Assembly (NCBI GenBank): GCA_964576765.1
Contig: CAZNWH010000004.1
Span: 1 to 51,932 of the forward strand
Length of the DNA: 51,932 nt
DNA from: Hellea sp964576765
GTDB taxonomy: Bacteria > Pseudomonadota > Alphaproteobacteria > Caulobacterales > Maricaulaceae
Direction: 5' to 3'
Every line of letters begins with the position of its first letter. Within the stretch, counting starts at the first letter, position 1. The translations under genes and the position numbers were made by a program. The notes under the pieces are model-generated. The model searched no databases and was not told the origin of the DNA. It was given only the letters and a program-made list of their open reading frames with translations. This document shows, piece by piece, positions 15,920 through 24,576 of this stretch.

Positions 15920-17539
15920 CTATGCAAGGTTTTTTGCGCGATCGCGTAAGACCTTTTTTTGAATTTTCCCCGTCGCCGTTTTCGGAAGGTCTCCAAAAAC
16001 TACTTTTTTTGGCCTTTTAAACCGCGCCATATTATTGGCACAAAATTCGACTAATTCATCTTCTGTCGTATTGTCTTTTAATTCGACAAAAGCACATGGC
16101 ACCTCACCCCATTTTTCATCTGGCATAGCGACAACAGCGGCTTCGGCAACTGCGCTATGCTTGTAAAGTACGGTTTCTATTTCGACTGATGAAATATTCT
16201 CTCCCCCGGAAATGATGATGTCCTTAGCTCTGTCTTTCAGTTGAATATACCCATCAGGAAATATAACCCCTAAATCCCCTGATACAAACCAGCCCGATCC
16301 CAAAGCCTGATCCGTCGCAACCTTATCCTTTAGGTAGCCTTTCATTACAGTATTACCGCGAATAACGATCTCTCCCATCGTCTCCCCATCATGAGGGACT
16401 GGTTGTCCTTGCTCATCAACCACATCTACATATTCAGTCATAGCAAACCTGACCCCTTGCCTAGCTTTAAGTTCAGCTTGCTCGGAAATGGTTTTATCTG
16501 GCCAATCATCTTGCGGTGCTGATTGTAATATATGGCCATAAGTTTCCGTCAGACCATAAACATGCATAACATTAAAATTAAACTGTCCCATGGATTCAAG
16601 AACCTTAGCGGGCGGCGGAGCTCCGGCTGTCATGACATTTATCTGTCGATCAAATGTTTTTTGCTCTGAGCTAGGAGCATTTGCGAGCATATTTAAGACT
16701 ATGGGCGCACCTCCAAAATGGGTGACATCATGTTTCTCTATCAAGTCAAAAACCGCTTTGGGCGAGAACGCTCTTAAGCAAATGACTGTCCCCGCAAGCA
16801 ATGTCATTGTCCACGCATGACCCCAGCCATTACAATGGAACATTGGGACTGTATAAAGGTAACGTGGATGAGGCATAAGCCCCCATGACGGTACCGTCCC
16901 CATAGACATCAAATAGGCCCCACGATGATGATAGACAACCCCTTTGGGGCGACCCGTTGTGCCAGAGGTGTAATTAAGAGACAAAGCTTGCCATTCATCT
17001 TCGAGTGGCTCGCCTTCATAATCAGAGCGGCCTTGATTGATCAAATCTTCAAATCGCGTATAGTCTTTGGGCAGGTCAGGCTGACTTAACGCCGAAAGAT
17101 CATCAACAATAACGATTTCCGGAACCTCTGAACATTGCGCCAAAGCTTCTTCCAGAATGGGCCAGAGCTCACGATCAACAATGAACATCTTACTCTCGGC
17201 ATGATCTATAATATAAGCCACCGTTGCGGCGTCGAGGCGTGTATTAATCGTATTTAAAACCGCCCCCGCAAGAGGGACAGCAAAATGAGCTAAAAACATC
17301 TCCGGCGTATTAAATGTTAGAAGCGATACGGTATCATTCTTGCCAATACCACGTGCGTTCAAGCTAGAAGCAAAACAGCGACACCGTTCTCTAACTTGCT
17401 GCCAATTATAGCTTACATCATTATAGACCAGCGCGGCGCGTTCAGGGTAAATATCGGCTGTTCGATCTAAAAAAGAAACAGGCGAAAGCGGTATATAATT
17501 GGCTTTATTCTGCTTGAGGCTATCATACTCTATTGGCAT
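15920..17539 (-). CDS. Acyl-CoA synthetase (AMP-forming)
   Basis: ANL-superfamily adenylate-forming ligase of 539 aa. The ATP-binding loop is YTSGTTGRPKG (about 190-200), followed by YGLTETYG, the hinge SGDLGV...LKDRAKDIIISGGENIS, and a C-terminal TATGKIQKK with the catalytic lysine. It has the layout of medium-chain/aryl acyl-CoA ligases. The DMSP demethylation product methylmercaptopropionate is activated by a ligase (DmdB) of this superfamily, and acrylate from DddP also needs CoA activation. I see no diagnostic residues that single out either substrate. Its stop is six bases from that of the convergent HD gene; its start is divergent from soxB1. Confidence 0.85.
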   Translation of the reverse strand: MPIEYDSLKQNKANYIPLSPVSFLDRTADIYPERAALVYNDVSYNWQQVRERCRCFASSLNARGIGKNDTVSLLTFNTPEMFLAHFAVPLAGAVLNTINTRLDAATVAYIIDHAESKMFIVDRELWPILEEALAQCSEVPEIVIVDDLSALSQPDLPKDYTRFEDLINQGRSDYEGEPLEDEWQALSLNYTSGTTGRPKGVVYHHRGAYLMSMGTVPSWGLMPHPRYLYTVPMFHCNGWGHAWTMTLLAGTVICLRAFSPKAVFDLIEKHDVTHFGGAPIVLNMLANAPSSEQKTFDRQINVMTAGAPPPAKVLESMGQFNFNVMHVYGLTETYGHILQSAPQDDWPDKTISEQAELKARQGVRFAMTEYVDVVDEQGQPVPHDGETMGEIVIRGNTVMKGYLKDKVATDQALGSGWFVSGDLGVIFPDGYIQLKDRAKDIIISGGENISSVEIETVLYKHSAVAEAAVVAMPDEKWGEVPCAFVELKDNTTEDELVEFCANNMARFKRPKKVVFGDLPKTATGKIQKKVLRDRAKNLA

Positions 17540-17605
17540 CGTTCTTTACTTCTTTCCTCGTCATGATCGACGTTATATTTTGTATTAGAAAAATCCAATA
17601 TTTTA

Positions 17606-17623
17606 TATTCGAAACGACGAATA
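17606..17623. promoter_or_regulatory. Inverted repeat in the acyl-CoA ligase/soxB1 divergent promoter
   Basis: TATTCG (17606-17611) and CGAATA (17618-17623) are exact complements with a six-base spacer, in the 172-base AT-rich region between divergent genes. It could be an operator serving both. Evidence is symmetry and position only. Confidence 0.25.
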
Positions 17624-17711
17624 GAATTGATATTATATTATTCGCTTATGTCATGGTCTAAATAACCCTTATCACCATTGAGTCGGCCTTAATTTAGGGT
17701 AGTCTTACACC

Positions 17712-18962
17712 ATGAACTACTCAGCGTTCAGAATTTTCAAAGAAGCTTTAACAGGGCATAAGGGCTGGAAACCTGTCTGGCGCAAGGCTCTGCCTCAAGC
17801 TGAATATGATATTATCATCGTTGGCGGCGGTGGCCATGGGCTGGCTACAGCACATTACCTTGCCAGTAAATTTGATCAAAAGCGGGTTGCCGTACTCGAA
17901 AAGGGCTGGGTCGGAGGCGGTAATGTTGGTCGCAACACCACTATTATTCGCTCAAATTACCTTCTCAACGGGAATGAAGCTTTTTATGAATTTTCGCTCA
18001 AGCTTTGGGAAGACCTCGAACAAGATGTCAATTATAATGCTATGGTTAGTCAGCGCGGCATTATAAATTTATATCACTCTGACCCGCAGCGTGATGCCTA
18101 TATCCGGCGCGGTAATGGGATGATAATACACGGCGCTGATGCTGTCTTGCTCGACACAGAAGGTGTACGTAAACAATATCCCTTCCTAAATTTTGATAAT
18201 GCCCGCTTCCCCATTAAAGGAGGTCTATGGCAACCTCGGGGCGGTACCGTTCGCCATGATGCAGTCGCTTGGGGATATGCCCGTGCTGCGGATAAGCGCG
18301 GCGTAGATATCATCGAAAACTGTGAAGTCATCGGTTTTAATATCCAAGACGGGAAATGCCTCGGCGTTAAAACATCACGCGGAAACATAAAAGCAAAAAA
18401 AGTCGGCGTCGCAGTCGCCGGAAATAGCTCCCGCGTCATGGCCATGGCCGATATGCGCTTACCCATGGAAAGCCATGTCTTGCAAGCGTTTGTCAGCGAG
18501 GGCTTAAAACCCATCATCCCCGGCGTTATTACTTACGGCGCGGGACATTTTTATGTCAGTCAGTCTGATAAGGGCGGCCTCGTCTTTGGCGGGGATATTG
18601 ATGGCTATAATAGTTACGCACAACGAGGAAACCTGCCCGTTGTCGAAGATGTCTGTGAAGGCGGCGTATCTCTCATGCCTATGATCGGAAAAGCCCGATT
18701 GCTGCGGATGTGGGGCGGCATTATGGACATGTCTATGGACGGGTCTCCGATTATTGATAAGACCCATATTGATGGTCTCTATTTTAATGGCGGCTGGTGT
18801 TATGGTGGCTTTAAAGCCACCCCCGCGAGCGGTTATTGTTTTGCCCATTTGCTCAGCAAAGATACTCCGCATAAAACCGCAACAGCCTATCGCTTGGATC
18901 GTTTTAACCGAGGCTTTATGATTGATGAAAAAGGACAGGGCGCTCAGCCCAATCTGCACTAA
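17712..18962 (+). CDS. soxB: Sarcosine oxidase beta subunit, copy 1
   Basis: FAD/FMN flavoprotein subunit of heterotetrameric sarcosine oxidase, which oxidatively demethylates sarcosine to glycine. The Rossmann motif is IIVGGGGHGLATAHYLA (about 35-51), followed by the family signature GNVGRNTTIIRSNY. His in VRHDAVAWGYARA is in the position of the residue that binds FMN covalently. The C-terminal GGWCYGGFKATPASG block is conserved. Length 416 aa equals that of the second copy. It is the first gene of soxBDAG and overlaps soxD by one base (TAATG). The adjoining methyltransferase operon suggests it handles dimethylglycine or sarcosine from glycine betaine. Confidence 0.93.
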   Translation: MNYSAFRIFKEALTGHKGWKPVWRKALPQAEYDIIIVGGGGHGLATAHYLASKFDQKRVAVLEKGWVGGGNVGRNTTIIRSNYLLNGNEAFYEFSLKLWEDLEQDVNYNAMVSQRGIINLYHSDPQRDAYIRRGNGMIIHGADAVLLDTEGVRKQYPFLNFDNARFPIKGGLWQPRGGTVRHDAVAWGYARAADKRGVDIIENCEVIGFNIQDGKCLGVKTSRGNIKAKKVGVAVAGNSSRVMAMADMRLPMESHVLQAFVSEGLKPIIPGVITYGAGHFYVSQSDKGGLVFGGDIDGYNSYAQRGNLPVVEDVCEGGVSLMPMIGKARLLRMWGGIMDMSMDGSPIIDKTHIDGLYFNGGWCYGGFKATPASGYCFAHLLSKDTPHKTATAYRLDRFNRGFMIDEKGQGAQPNLH

Positions 18963-19240
18963 TGATTATCAACCACCCTCTTCTCGGCCCGCGTGACGCA
19001 TCAGAGTTTTCCTATCTTGGTGATGCTTCTTTGATGAGCCGACCTGACCCAAAGTCTGAAACAGCCCAACAAGACTTTCATGACTATATCTACTTGCGAG
19101 ATAACCCCGCAGGCGAGCACAAAGAACTTTGGTTTCACGAATATGGAGACCGCTCTTGGCTTATCGTAACGCGTAATATTAGCACTCATGAAATTACAAA
19201 CGTAGAATTAGCCCGTGATATATCGAGAGCTCGAAAATGA
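18962..19240 (+). CDS. soxD: Sarcosine oxidase delta subunit, copy 1, zinc ligands lost
   Basis: Small subunit of heterotetrameric sarcosine oxidase, recognised by GPRDASEFSYLGDA and RDNPAGEHKELWFHE. Canonical SoxD binds zinc with Cys-x2-Cys near the N-terminus and His-x3-Cys later. Here the corresponding positions are His5, Leu8, His59 and Asp63, and the protein contains no cysteine at all, so the zinc site cannot form in the usual way. Copy 2 in this window keeps all four ligands. It overlaps soxB by one base and soxA by four (ATGA). The frame is intact and conserved elsewhere, so this looks like a functional variant rather than a pseudogene. Confidence 0.88.
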   Translation: MIINHPLLGPRDASEFSYLGDASLMSRPDPKSETAQQDFHDYIYLRDNPAGEHKELWFHEYGDRSWLIVTRNISTHEITNVELARDISRARK

Positions 19241-22062
19241 GCCTCATAGATAAATTCAAACCTTTAAATTTCAAATTCAACGGCACGGCCTATCAAGGCT
19301 TTGAAGGCGACACGCTCGCGTCGGCTTTATTGCGCAATGATGTGAAAGTCATTGCGAGAAGTTTTAAATACCATCGGCCTCGCGGGATTATGGGCGCAGG
19401 AGGTGAAGACCCGAACGGACTCGTTGAAATCCATGCTAGCGGGACATGTGAACCTAATCGCCGCGCGAGCACAATAAAGCTATTTGAAGGCTTGGAGGCC
19501 CGCAGCCAAAATTATATGGGAAGTGTGAATTTTGACCTCTTGGCCGTAAATGATTTTTTATCACCCTTTCTGTCTGCTGGCTTTTACTACAAAACATTTA
19601 TGTGGCCCAAAGCCTTTTGGGAAAAGTTTTATGAACCTGCTATACGTAAAGCGGCCGGCTTAGGAACACTGTCGACAACCCCTGATCCTGATAGCTATGA
19701 TAAAGGATTTCTGCATTGCGATCTCTTAATCATAGGGGCCGGACCGGCTGGGCTTCAAATGGCGCTTAACGCTGGACGAACTGGCGTTCAGCTAATTTTA
19801 GCTGATGAAGACTTCCATATGGGAGGCCGTTTATTATCAGAGAAGTTAGAGATAGACCGCGCGAGTGGTTTAGAGTGGGTTGCACAAACCTTGTTAGAAT
19901 TAAGAAGCCTGCCTAATGTACGGCTTATGCCGCGAACAACAATTTACGGCGTTTATGATCATGGTATTTACGGCGGATTGGAAACGAAAACTGACCGTAT
20001 AGGGGTTAAAGGCACAAAACAGATTCTTTGGAGAATATATGCCCAAAAAAGCATTTTATCTGCCGGAGCCACTGAACGCCCCATCGCTTTTCCAAATAAT
20101 GATCGCCCCGGCGTGATGTTAGCCAGCGCTGTTCGTAGTTATACCCATCGATTTGAGGTTCAAACTGGCAAAAAGACGGCCCTTCTCACCAATAATCAAA
20201 ACGGCCTTCTGACTAAGGCAGAGCACATAATTGACACGCGTAAAGGACAACACATCATCAATGTCTCTGGGCATAAAGGCGTGAAATCAATAACGCTTAA
20301 TACGGGCGAGACAATACCCGTTGATTGCGTAGCAATGTCTGGAGGCTGGAATCCTAACCTTCACCTGACCTGCCATAAACGCGGGCGGCCAAAATGGAAT
20401 GACACATTAGCGTGCTTTGTGCCTGATCCGGATAATACACCAAGTGAAATGATTGTGATTGGATCTGCCAATGGAACTTTTTCAACACAAGGCGTCTTTA
20501 AAGATGCCAATGACGCCTCCGAAAGGCTTGGCTTTAAATCAGGCCCGATACCTGAAACAGAAGACGGAGCTATAAAGATTACACCTTTCTGGTTTGTACG
20601 GTCCAAAAAACGAAGTTGGGTCGATTTTCAAAATGATGTCACCGTAAAAGATATCACTCTGGCCCATCAAGAAGGATTTTCATCGGTAGAACATGTGAAA
20701 CGTTATACGACTCTAGGTATGGCAACAGATCAAGGGAGAACCTCAAATGTAACAGGCCTTGCAGTATTAGCGTATGCAACGGGACAAACTATACCGGAAA
20801 CAGGAACAACAATTTTTCGTCCGCCTTATACGCCTGTTCCAATAGGTGCATTTGCAGGTCCGCATACAGAACAGCACTTTAAACAAATCCGTCTGACGCC
20901 CAGCCATAAATATGCCTCTGAAAACGGGGCAACCTTTGTGGAAACAGGCTATTGGAAACGCAGCCAATGGTTTGCAAGAGACGGAGAAAAAGGATGGAGA
21001 GATAGCGTCGATAGAGAAGTCCTGATGACACGCAACTCTGTTGGTATTTGCGATGTAACGACTCTTGGAAAAATTGACGTTCAAGGCGCTGATGCAGGGA
21101 AGTTTTTAAACAAGGTTTATGTCAATACATTTAGCACTTTAAAAATTGGCAGATGCCGTTATGGCCTCATGCTTCGGGAAGATGGTATCGCTATGGATGA
21201 TGGCACTACAGCCCGCCTTTCCGACACCCATTTCGTGATGACGACGACTACAGCTAAAGCCGGACCTGTTTTCAAACATCTTGAATTTTGCCGACAAATT
21301 TTATTCCCAGATATGGACGTGCATTTAATTTCGGTCACCGATCAGTGGGCGCAATTTTCTGTTGCAGGACCAAATGCGCGTAAGCTTTTGCAAAAAGTCA
21401 TCGACAAAGACTTTGATATCTCGAATGAAGCCTTTCCCTATATGGCCTGCGGGGAAATCACGATATGTGACGGGATCAGAGCACGCCTCTTCAGGCTCTC
21501 CTTTTCAGGTGAACTCGCTTATGAAATTTCTGTACCTGCCCGATATGGGGACGCCCTCATAAGAGAGCTGATGACACAGGGAAAAGAATTTGAGGTCATT
21601 ATGTATGGAACCGAAGCCTTAGGTGTTATGCGCATTGAAAAAGGGCATGCAGCCGGAAATGAACTTAATGGGACTACAACTGCCAAACATTTAGGGTTAG
21701 GCGGTTTCGTCTCAAAAAAGAAAGATTGTATAGGCAAGGTGCTATCGGGTCGCGAAGGGCTTGATAATGATTTCCGTATGGTTGGACTGATTGCTGAAAA
21801 CCCGAAAGACACACTCACTAATGGAGCACATTTTTTTAATATCGGAGATAATAAAACACCTGAAAATGATCTGGGGCATATGAGTTCGGTTGCATGGTCT
21901 CCAAGTCTTGAGATTTATGTCGGCTTAGGTTTTGTCAAAAATGGCGGCACGCGGCTTGGGGAAACCATAAATTCTGTCGATTATATGCGTGACAATCACG
22001 TCAAAGTAAAAATCGTCAGCCCGCATTTCATCGATCCGAAAGGAGAACGCCTACGTGTCTAA
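19237..22062 (+). CDS. soxA: Sarcosine oxidase alpha subunit, copy 1, short NAD lobe
   Basis: Large subunit: N-terminal ferredoxin-like domain (GDTLASALL, FKYHRPRG), a dinucleotide-binding domain (LIIGAGPAGLQMAL, about 164-177) and a C-terminal GcvT/folate domain, where the demethylated carbon is passed to tetrahydrofolate. Length is 941 aa against 986 in copy 2. Most of the difference is an in-frame shortening at about residues 308-350: after TGKKTALLTNN, copy 1 lacks the DSAY...DLADA and following segment of the NAD-binding lobe seen in copy 2, and resumes at CVAMSGGWNP. Such a subunit may no longer bind NAD normally. It overlaps soxD and soxG at its ends. Confidence 0.93.
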   Translation: MSLIDKFKPLNFKFNGTAYQGFEGDTLASALLRNDVKVIARSFKYHRPRGIMGAGGEDPNGLVEIHASGTCEPNRRASTIKLFEGLEARSQNYMGSVNFDLLAVNDFLSPFLSAGFYYKTFMWPKAFWEKFYEPAIRKAAGLGTLSTTPDPDSYDKGFLHCDLLIIGAGPAGLQMALNAGRTGVQLILADEDFHMGGRLLSEKLEIDRASGLEWVAQTLLELRSLPNVRLMPRTTIYGVYDHGIYGGLETKTDRIGVKGTKQILWRIYAQKSILSAGATERPIAFPNNDRPGVMLASAVRSYTHRFEVQTGKKTALLTNNQNGLLTKAEHIIDTRKGQHIINVSGHKGVKSITLNTGETIPVDCVAMSGGWNPNLHLTCHKRGRPKWNDTLACFVPDPDNTPSEMIVIGSANGTFSTQGVFKDANDASERLGFKSGPIPETEDGAIKITPFWFVRSKKRSWVDFQNDVTVKDITLAHQEGFSSVEHVKRYTTLGMATDQGRTSNVTGLAVLAYATGQTIPETGTTIFRPPYTPVPIGAFAGPHTEQHFKQIRLTPSHKYASENGATFVETGYWKRSQWFARDGEKGWRDSVDREVLMTRNSVGICDVTTLGKIDVQGADAGKFLNKVYVNTFSTLKIGRCRYGLMLREDGIAMDDGTTARLSDTHFVMTTTTAKAGPVFKHLEFCRQILFPDMDVHLISVTDQWAQFSVAGPNARKLLQKVIDKDFDISNEAFPYMACGEITICDGIRARLFRLSFSGELAYEISVPARYGDALIRELMTQGKEFEVIMYGTEALGVMRIEKGHAAGNELNGTTTAKHLGLGGFVSKKKDCIGKVLSGREGLDNDFRMVGLIAENPKDTLTNGAHFFNIGDNKTPENDLGHMSSVAWSPSLEIYVGLGFVKNGGTRLGETINSVDYMRDNHVKVKIVSPHFIDPKGERLRV

Positions 22063-22609
22063 CCTATCTCCTCTCCCGCCGTTAAATGGCTATAGCCGAG
22101 ACTGGCCAGAATTTTCTATAGTTGAAAATTATATTGGCGAGCTTGTCTCCGTTGCCTGCGTCTTAGGCCAAGAAAAGGTATTTGCAGCGAGTTTCAAAAA
22201 AGCCTTTGGCAAGGATTTGCCTCTGCCTCAATCTTTTGTCAAAATCAAAGGCGGCTTTGCGATGTGGTCAGGTCAAGAGCAATACTTGCTTTTAATGACG
22301 GAGGTAAACCTTCAAGCGGACAAAGATATTGCAAAAGCGCTTAATGGATCAGCTTACACAACACTGCAATCAGATGGATGGGCATCCCTTGATCTGAAAG
22401 GCCACAGAAATTTTGATGTTTTGGAGCGTTTTATCCCTCTCGACCTTAGAAGCGCAGATGATAATTACGCGGCCAGAACCAGCGCCCATCATATATCCGC
22501 CATCGTCATAAAGTTCAGCGCCAGCGAAATTCAGCTACTAACGCCGCGTTCATCGGCCCAATCCTTTTTAGATGGGCTGGCTCATGTCGCCGAGCATGTT
22601 CTTAGCTAA
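22055..22609 (+). CDS. soxG: Sarcosine oxidase gamma subunit, copy 1
   Basis: Small GcvT-like subunit (184 aa) that packs against the alpha and beta subunits. It is recognised by position and by the DGWASLDLKGHRNFDVLERFIPLDL block. It starts with GTG at 22055 inside the end of soxA, with AAGGAG upstream, so it is translationally coupled. Its stop overlaps by eight bases the stop of the convergent mttB-like gene. Gamma subunits are the least conserved of the complex; identification relies partly on the soxBDAG order. Confidence 0.85.
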   Translation: MSNLSPLPPLNGYSRDWPEFSIVENYIGELVSVACVLGQEKVFAASFKKAFGKDLPLPQSFVKIKGGFAMWSGQEQYLLLMTEVNLQADKDIAKALNGSAYTTLQSDGWASLDLKGHRNFDVLERFIPLDLRSADDNYAARTSAHHISAIVIKFSASEIQLLTPRSSAQSFLDGLAHVAEHVLS

Positions 22610-24137
22610 TATTACTGTCAGGAAAACTGGCTTTCCTATCCGCCATATATTTTAGCAAGCGCGCATCGATATCAGGGTCAAGCTCTGGGGCTTTATACTC
22701 ATTTAGCATCGTCTTATAGACCTGCGCAGCGCGATCTTCAGCAGAAGTTGAGCCATCTTCAACCCATTGCTCGAAGCTATTATTGTCAGACACATTAGAT
22801 TGATAAAATGCCGTTTTGAAATTCTTCTGCGTATGCTCGCATCCTAGGAAATGTTGTCCGGGTCCGACTTCGGCGATAGCGTCCAAAGCCTGTCCATTAG
22901 CGGACATATCTACGCCTTTGGCAAAGACAGCCATCATTCCGGCTTGGTCCGCATCCATAATGAATTTTTCATATCCCATGGCGAGACCGCCTTCCAGCCA
23001 GCCAGCTGTGTGAAGCATGAAGTTCACACCTGCCATAAGCCCCGTTTGAAGCGAATTAGCGGACTCATAACCTGCCTGTGCGTCAGGCACTTTAGAGGCA
23101 TTAAACCCCCCAGCAGATCTAAAGGGGACGCCCAGCCGTCTTGAGAGGGCTGCGCTCATATTAATAATGAGCGATGCCTCGGGCGTTCCAAATGTCGGCG
23201 CGCCTGTTTGCATAGACATAGACGTCACAAAATTTCCGTAAATAACAGGAGCGCCAGGTCGCACCAATTGGGTTAAAGCCATACCGGCTAGGCCTTCCGC
23301 TAGACTTTGCGCCGCAACACCTGCCGCCGTGACTGGTGACATGGCGCCGGAGACAACAAAAGGACTTGGCATGGCACATTGTCCGGCCCGTGCGTAATGC
23401 TTTAGCGCGCCGAGCATTACTCGGTCCCACGTTAGCGGAGAATTGGCGTTGATGAGATTAACCAAGACACATTTCTCTTCAACGAAATCATCCCCGAATA
23501 CGATCTTAGCCATATCAATCGTATCAAGCGCTCTTTCAGGCTGGGTTACTGAACCCATAAAGGCTTTATCGGAATATTTTATATGGCTGTAATTCATATC
23601 GAAATGGCGTTTATTGACCGGTAAATCGACTGGTTCGCAAACAGTTCCGCCGCTATGGTGTAGATTAGGCGACATATAGGCTAGTTTTACAAAATTTCGA
23701 AAATCTTCAATATTGGCATATCGCCGTCCTTCTTCTTTTGAATACACAAATGGCGGTCCATAGGCTGGAACTAGCACCGTATTGTTTCCACCGATTTGAA
23801 CATTATTTTCGGGATTGCGCGCATATTGAGTAAACTCTTTTGGCGCAGTTGCCTGAATGATTTCACGGCACATGCCACGTGGAAACCGAACGCGCTCGCC
23901 ATCTGCTTTGGCTCCTGCTTTAACAAAGTAATCAATCGATTCTTGGTCTTCTTGAATATTTAATCCTATATCTTCGAGCAGAGTTTCCGCATTATGTTCA
24001 AGCTGAGCAAGGTCAGTATCATTCAAAACCGAATAGGTCGGAATATTGCGTTTGATATAAGGTTCGCGCTGCGGCGTCTCTTCTGCTCTTGCGGCTGCAC
24101 GGCCTGCTCTGCCCCCTGATCGTCCTCGTCTAGCCAT
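22602..24137 (-). CDS. MttB-family corrinoid methyltransferase without pyrrolysine (glycine betaine type)
   Basis: Trimethylamine methyltransferase superfamily protein, 511 aa. The frame is open throughout, with no in-frame UAG, so it belongs to the non-pyrrolysine branch that includes the glycine betaine, carnitine and proline betaine methyltransferases. Typical blocks are AETLLEDIG, VLVPAYGPPFVYS, GGTVCEPVDLPV and QTGLMAGVNFMLH. It probably transfers a methyl group from a quaternary amine to the corrinoid protein encoded upstream. Start: ATG 24137 with AGGGAGGA before it; a longer frame to 24269 lacks support. The first 25 residues are unusually rich in Arg, Gly and Ala. Substrate is inferred to be glycine betaine because sarcosine oxidase genes adjoin it. 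Confidence 0.86.
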   Translation of the reverse strand: MARRGRSGGRAGRAAARAEETPQREPYIKRNIPTYSVLNDTDLAQLEHNAETLLEDIGLNIQEDQESIDYFVKAGAKADGERVRFPRGMCREIIQATAPKEFTQYARNPENNVQIGGNNTVLVPAYGPPFVYSKEEGRRYANIEDFRNFVKLAYMSPNLHHSGGTVCEPVDLPVNKRHFDMNYSHIKYSDKAFMGSVTQPERALDTIDMAKIVFGDDFVEEKCVLVNLINANSPLTWDRVMLGALKHYARAGQCAMPSPFVVSGAMSPVTAAGVAAQSLAEGLAGMALTQLVRPGAPVIYGNFVTSMSMQTGAPTFGTPEASLIINMSAALSRRLGVPFRSAGGFNASKVPDAQAGYESANSLQTGLMAGVNFMLHTAGWLEGGLAMGYEKFIMDADQAGMMAVFAKGVDMSANGQALDAIAEVGPGQHFLGCEHTQKNFKTAFYQSNVSDNNSFEQWVEDGSTSAEDRAAQVYKTMLNEYKAPELDPDIDARLLKYMADRKASFPDSNIS

Positions 24138-24150
24138 AACTTCCTCCCTA

Positions 24151-24576
24151 TTATCGTGTTCCCATTGGCGGGTTTGCATCAAATTGAGGTAACCCATCTG
24201 TAATATCGTAATAATCGCCTTTTTCGGCGACATAGATATGACCTTTAACTTCAAGGCCAGCCGTATCATCTATACTCCCCGCTAAAATACTGACGGTCTG
24301 GAACTCATGGGCATCCCAAAACATATAGCTTCCGCATTGTTTGCAATGGCCGGAGTTAGAGCGCTCGGAAATCGGCAGCCAATTCACGTCACCTTTTATT
24401 TTCAAATTTTCACGTTTAACACCAGCTGCAGCTATATATAATCCCGTAAGATGTTGGCATTGTTTACAGTGACAATACCAAATATCGGATAATCCAACGG
24501 CGCGATACGTCACCGCACCGCAATGGCATTTTCCTGAATATGTCTTATCCGCGGCGACGGCGGCCTCCTCTTCCAC
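24151..24576 (-). CDS. GFA/CENP-V family zinc protein
   Basis: Small protein of the GFA family (once called glutathione-dependent formaldehyde-activating), with two zinc sites: CHCGAV, then CHCKQC, then CKQCGS. These give the usual seven cysteines. The start is uncertain: the frame is open further upstream inside the end of the previous gene. I choose GTG at 24576, preceded by AAGGTGG; it overlaps the pterin methyltransferase gene by 32 bases in another frame. The stop is 13 bases before the mttB-like start. A role in handling formaldehyde from N-demethylation is suggested by context, but this activity is disputed for the family. Confidence 0.75.
   Translation of the reverse strand: MEEEAAVAADKTYSGKCHCGAVTYRAVGLSDIWYCHCKQCQHLTGLYIAAAGVKRENLKIKGDVNWLPISERSNSGHCKQCGSYMFWDAHEFQTVSILAGSIDDTAGLEVKGHIYVAEKGDYYDITDGLPQFDANPPMGTR

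Noticed and set aside
15920..17539. Naming the acyl-CoA synthetase DmdB (methylmercaptopropionate-CoA ligase)
   Set aside because: DmdA is in the window and the superfamily fits, but the sequence resembles another acyl-CoA ligase subgroup from memory and no substrate-specific residues can be read; left as a general ligase.
18962..19240. Pseudogene status of soxD copy 1
   Set aside because: Zinc ligands are lost, but length, frame, overlaps with both neighbours and most other conserved positions are intact, which argues for a working variant.
22602..24137. Pyrrolysine-containing trimethylamine methyltransferase
   Set aside because: The reading frame has no in-frame UAG, so it belongs to the non-pyrrolysine branch.
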